Shown here: positions 49,223 through 51,775 of the stretch, one piece after another
Layout: each line of letters opens with the position of its first letter
Numbering within the stretch: the first letter of the stretch is position 1
Origin: an uncultured bacterium
GTDB lineage: Bacteria > Bacillota > Clostridia > Oscillospirales > CAG-272
DNA length: 51,775 nucleotides
Reading direction: 5' to 3'
NCBI GenBank assembly: GCA_949293405.1
Contig: CASFDI010000072.1
Span: 1-51,775, forward strand
Program-made: the position numbers and the translations under genes
Notes under the pieces: generated by a model
The model's database searches: none
Told to the model about the DNA's origin: nothing
Seen by the model: the letters and a program-made list of their open reading frames with translations, nothing else

Positions 49223-51070
49223 ATGCGCAAACCGTTTCTGCTGCTTTTTCTGTGCGTGCTGTGCGCCTTCCTCCTGATCCCTCTTTCCGCCGCGGACGGA
49301 TACGCCTGCCCCGCCACCGATTCCGAAGATGTCCTGTACAGCCGCCTTGAAGAGGGCCTTTCCTGTTTCGCTCAGCAGATTCCGCTGGACGGTCTCCGGG
49401 TCACGCCTGACACCGTGCGTACCGTCTATTCGCGTGTATTGGGCTCGGAACCCATGCTCTTTGGCGCCGATCTCTCCTACCGTTACACTTCCGACGCAGA
49501 CGGTTATGTAACCTCCGTGTCTCCCAACTACCGCATGACGCCCAAAGAATACGAAGCTGCTGCGGACGATGTCCGGGAGCAGGTCACCGCACTGGCTTCT
49601 CTGGTGCGCGGCAGGAGCGAACTGGAAAAAGCGCTGCTGCTGCATGACCTGATCTGCCTGCGTTTCTCCTATGACCAGAGTCTGCAGATTGCGGATGTTT
49701 ACCGGATGCTGACCGAAGGGAGCGCGGTGTGTCAGGGATATGCCCTGCTCTACAAGCTTCTTCTGGAAGAAGCGGGCATGGAAAGCGTATGCGTCATCTC
49801 CCCGGATCTTTTACACGAGTGGAACCTGGTGCGCATTGACAACCGCTGGTATCATGTGGATGTCACCTGGGACGACACCGATGCCTATACACTCGGTTCG
49901 ATATCCCACCGCTATTTTCTGCTCAGCGACGCCGCGCACGACGCCATCCCCCAGCGGCAGGCGCCCCGATGGCAGCAGTACCCCTGCACCGACACGCTCT
50001 ACGACAACTCTCCTCTGCACGATCTCACCTCCGCGGTATTCTTCTATGACGGCTCCTTCTACGGGATCCGTGAGGGGCAGATCGGTGCCTTTCCGGTTTC
50101 GCCCGATATGGCCGGCTGGCACACGCTCTATGACCTCACCCGGCACGACTGGGCCACCTTCGGAGATCCGTTCACCGTATGGGACGGTACCTGGTCGGGA
50201 CTCTGGGTCAGCCCGGAGGGCATTCTGTTCTTCAATACCCCGGAGAAACTGTGCTATCTGCTGCTGACCTCACCCGGCACTGCCTATGTGGATAAAGTCT
50301 ATACCGGACGCGACGGCCTGCTCTACGGCTTCCGTCCGGAGGAGGATGGCTCGCTGACCTGCTCGGTCATGCGGCAGCCCAACGAAACCGCCTGTACCCC
50401 GGTCCCGGTGTCCCCGGATCCGCAGGTCTGCACGGTGGACTATCTGGTGCAAGGTTCCTGCATTCTGACGCAGAGTTACGCCCCCGGACAGCCCCTTGTG
50501 CTGCCCGGCACGCGCCCGGTATACCCCGGCACACGCTTTGACGGCTGGGCGGGCGCGGCAGAGGGTGATCCGGTGACCGGGTCGCTGCGTCTGACCGCGC
50601 GCCTTACCGAATCGGACACATATTATACCGTGACCTTCCGCACAGAGGAGGGAGATCTGACGGTCCCCTGCGCCGAAGGAGCGCTTCCCGAAATCCCTCC
50701 GCATGACACCCGGCTGATCCGGGAAGAAGAGATCCTGTATTTTGCAGGATGGCAGACGCCCCCGGCGCCCGCCGAAGCAGACACCGTCTACACCGCCCGT
50801 TACATAGCGGTGCCCCGCAAGTTCCTGTATACTGCCGCGCAGATCCTGCAACGGCTGGATACGGTGCCGCAACAGGTCAGCCCCGGCGTGTACGGTCAGC
50901 TGAACGCGCTGTCGGAAGCAGTCCTTTTTGTCGATCCTTCCGATCCGCAATATGACCGGATGAAGGCAGCAATGGAACAGGCGGTACAGGATTACAACCG
51001 TACCGCACGGACGGAAAACGAAGCGTTCCGCTCCGTATGGGCGTTTTACAGCCCTTGCGTTCCTTCCTGA
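49223..51070 (+). CDS. secreted transglutaminase-like domain protein
   Basis: A 615-residue protein. A signal peptide (about 1-24) is followed by a transglutaminase core (about 110-235) with the likely triad Cys170 (AVCQGYA), His198 (LLHEWN) and Asp213 (HVDVTWDD). The middle part is beta-rich, and about 400-530 contains two repeats of the type seen in Listeria-Bacteroides (Flg_new/InlB B) modules (PGTRFDGWAG..., ...FAGWQTP). The C-terminal helical part (about 535-605) has FIVAR-like character. No membrane anchor or LPXTG signal is visible. Such proteins may process or crosslink cell-surface peptides. AAAGGAG precedes ATG 49223. It converges with and overlaps the AraC gene by 25 bases. Confidence 0.82.
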   Translation: MRKPFLLLFLCVLCAFLLIPLSAADGYACPATDSEDVLYSRLEEGLSCFAQQIPLDGLRVTPDTVRTVYSRVLGSEPMLFGADLSYRYTSDADGYVTSVSPNYRMTPKEYEAAADDVREQVTALASLVRGRSELEKALLLHDLICLRFSYDQSLQIADVYRMLTEGSAVCQGYALLYKLLLEEAGMESVCVISPDLLHEWNLVRIDNRWYHVDVTWDDTDAYTLGSISHRYFLLSDAAHDAIPQRQAPRWQQYPCTDTLYDNSPLHDLTSAVFFYDGSFYGIREGQIGAFPVSPDMAGWHTLYDLTRHDWATFGDPFTVWDGTWSGLWVSPEGILFFNTPEKLCYLLLTSPGTAYVDKVYTGRDGLLYGFRPEEDGSLTCSVMRQPNETACTPVPVSPDPQVCTVDYLVQGSCILTQSYAPGQPLVLPGTRPVYPGTRFDGWAGAAEGDPVTGSLRLTARLTESDTYYTVTFRTEEGDLTVPCAEGALPEIPPHDTRLIREEEILYFAGWQTPPAPAEADTVYTARYIAVPRKFLYTAAQILQRLDTVPQQVSPGVYGQLNALSEAVLFVDPSDPQYDRMKAAMEQAVQDYNRTARTENEAFRSVWAFYSPCVPS

Positions 51071-51775
51071 AAGTCCCCGGCGCGCCGCACCCGTCCAGAC
51101 CCGGTGACCGCATGCAGCGCCTTGTAAAATCCGGCTGAACTGCCGAAGCCGCATGCCAGCGCGGCATCCAGTACGGTTTCGCCTCCTGCCTGCAGGCGGT
51201 CCATCACCGCCCGGACCCGCACCCGCCGCAGAAACGCTGTCGCCGACACCCCCATCAGACGGACAAACAGAGCGGAAAAACGCTGCTGCGGCATGCCTGC
51301 GGCAGCGGCAGCCTCGCCTACCGTAACCGGGTCGGCATAGCGGGCGCGCAGGAACGCGGCCGCATCCGCAATCCTGCGGAAATCGGTTACGGCCACCCTG
51401 TCGGTCCCCGGTCTGCCGGGAGCTGAGTAAAACCTGCCGACCGCAGCTCCCAGTTGCAGCAGAGCGCCGTATGCCCCCGCAGAGGAAAAGGAATCCCACC
51501 GTGCAAGCTCCGTCCCCAGTCTGTGAAAGGCAGAGTGTACATCGGTATACCCCGCGTCGCCCGGCCGCATCACGGCGGCCCCGCCCGCGCGGCTGAAGAA
51601 CGCTTCCGCGCAATCCGGGTACGGATACAGGGCCAGAGGCGAAAAGGTAATGACATCCAGCGTGATCTCTCCGCAGGACGGATCGGCGGTCAGCCGACGG
51701 CGTTCCCGGTCGTGAAACAGCAGCAGAGCCCCCGGGCCGACCCGGCAGCACTCCTGCTCAATCTGCCACTCCCCG
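51046..51775 (-). CDS. AraC-family regulator (5' end outside window)
   Basis: The reading frame stays open to the right edge of the window, so the protein is truncated at its N terminus; 242 residues are visible. The first part (GPGALLLFHDRERRRLTA...) matches an AraC-type cupin ligand-binding domain, and the last 95 residues (about 145-240) hold the two HTHs: TVGEAAAAAGMPQQRFSALF and ALACGFGSSAGFYKALHAVTG. Effector unknown; carbohydrate sensing is typical for this architecture. The gene ends inside the transglutaminase gene on the other strand. Confidence 0.88.
   Translation of the reverse strand, partial: GEWQIEQECCRVGPGALLLFHDRERRRLTADPSCGEITLDVITFSPLALYPYPDCAEAFFSRAGGAAVMRPGDAGYTDVHSAFHRLGTELARWDSFSSAGAYGALLQLGAAVGRFYSAPGRPGTDRVAVTDFRRIADAAAFLRARYADPVTVGEAAAAAGMPQQRFSALFVRLMGVSATAFLRRVRVRAVMDRLQAGGETVLDAALACGFGSSAGFYKALHAVTGSGRVRRAGDFQEGTQGL

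Overview
The window looks like chromosome from a spore-forming, GC-rich member of the Firmicutes (class Clostridia, most like gut Oscillospirales-type bacteria). The reasons are the gene content (SpoIIQ and SpoIVB sporulation proteins, a YdjGHI-like envelope module, an AtpZ/AtpI-led F-type ATP synthase), Gram-positive style ribosome binding sites (AAGGAG/GGAGG) and many TTGACA/TATAAT-type promoters. I see no rRNA, tRNA, CRISPR array, insertion sequence or prophage. Genes are dense, and many neighbours overlap by an ATGA or a few more bases.

Layout. (1) 1-8.6 kb, plus strand: a sugar-acid cassette (RraA-like aldolase, mannonate dehydratase, SDR oxidoreductase), a degenerate 51-bp repeat array, a PnuC transporter, then three glycosidase-type genes (GH20, sialidase-like propeller, GH31). 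(2) 8.7-13.6 kb, minus strand: one six-gene transcription unit with an SPFH/zinc-ribbon/TPM trio like Bacillus YdjI-YdjG-YdjH, followed by a flavin reductase, an XRE regulator and a sugar isomerase/epimerase. (3) 13.76-20.5 kb, plus strand: an aromatic amino-acid operon aroF-tyrA-aroB-aroA-aroC-pheA. It is preceded by a Phe/Tyr-rich leader peptide and mutually exclusive antiterminator and terminator hairpins, i.e. a ribosome-mediated attenuator. (4) 20.7-25.7 kb: UDP-galactopyranose mutase, SpoIIQ behind a sigma-F-like promoter, release factor 3 and an Mrr-like nuclease. (5) 26.2-33.4 kb: an O-antigen-ligase-like membrane protein, a YjdF/DUF2238 membrane protein, hisS, asd, SpoIVB and a family 2 glycosyltransferase. 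(6) 33.6-41.1 kb: a 1071-residue ABC ATPase-permease fusion with a very large extracytoplasmic part, a small zinc-ribbon membrane protein, a GH2 beta-mannosidase-like enzyme and a DUF4038/GH140-like enzyme. (7) 41.2-48.5 kb, minus strand: the complete F-type ATP synthase operon atpZ-I-B-E-F-H-A-G-D-C. Its c subunit has two membrane carboxylates (E30 and E63), the Na+-coupling pattern known from Fusobacterium. (8) 48.5 kb to the end: a DUF3298-like protein, a secreted transglutaminase-domain protein and a truncated AraC-family regulator.

How it fits together. The carbohydrate genes point to breakdown of complex plant or host glycans and of uronate-type sugar acids. The aromatic operon makes DAHP, dehydroquinate, EPSP, chorismate, and then Tyr and Phe precursors; the leader couples its transcription to Phe/Tyr-tRNA charging. 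The most interesting signal is that attenuator (13761-13970): ribosome-mediated Phe/Tyr attenuation is textbook in enterobacteria, whereas Firmicutes usually use T-boxes for this. Next are the two-carboxylate ATP synthase rotor, a PheA whose chorismate mutase domain appears to have lost its catalytic residues, the YdjGHI module without a neighbouring PspA, and the unexplained 51-bp repeats.
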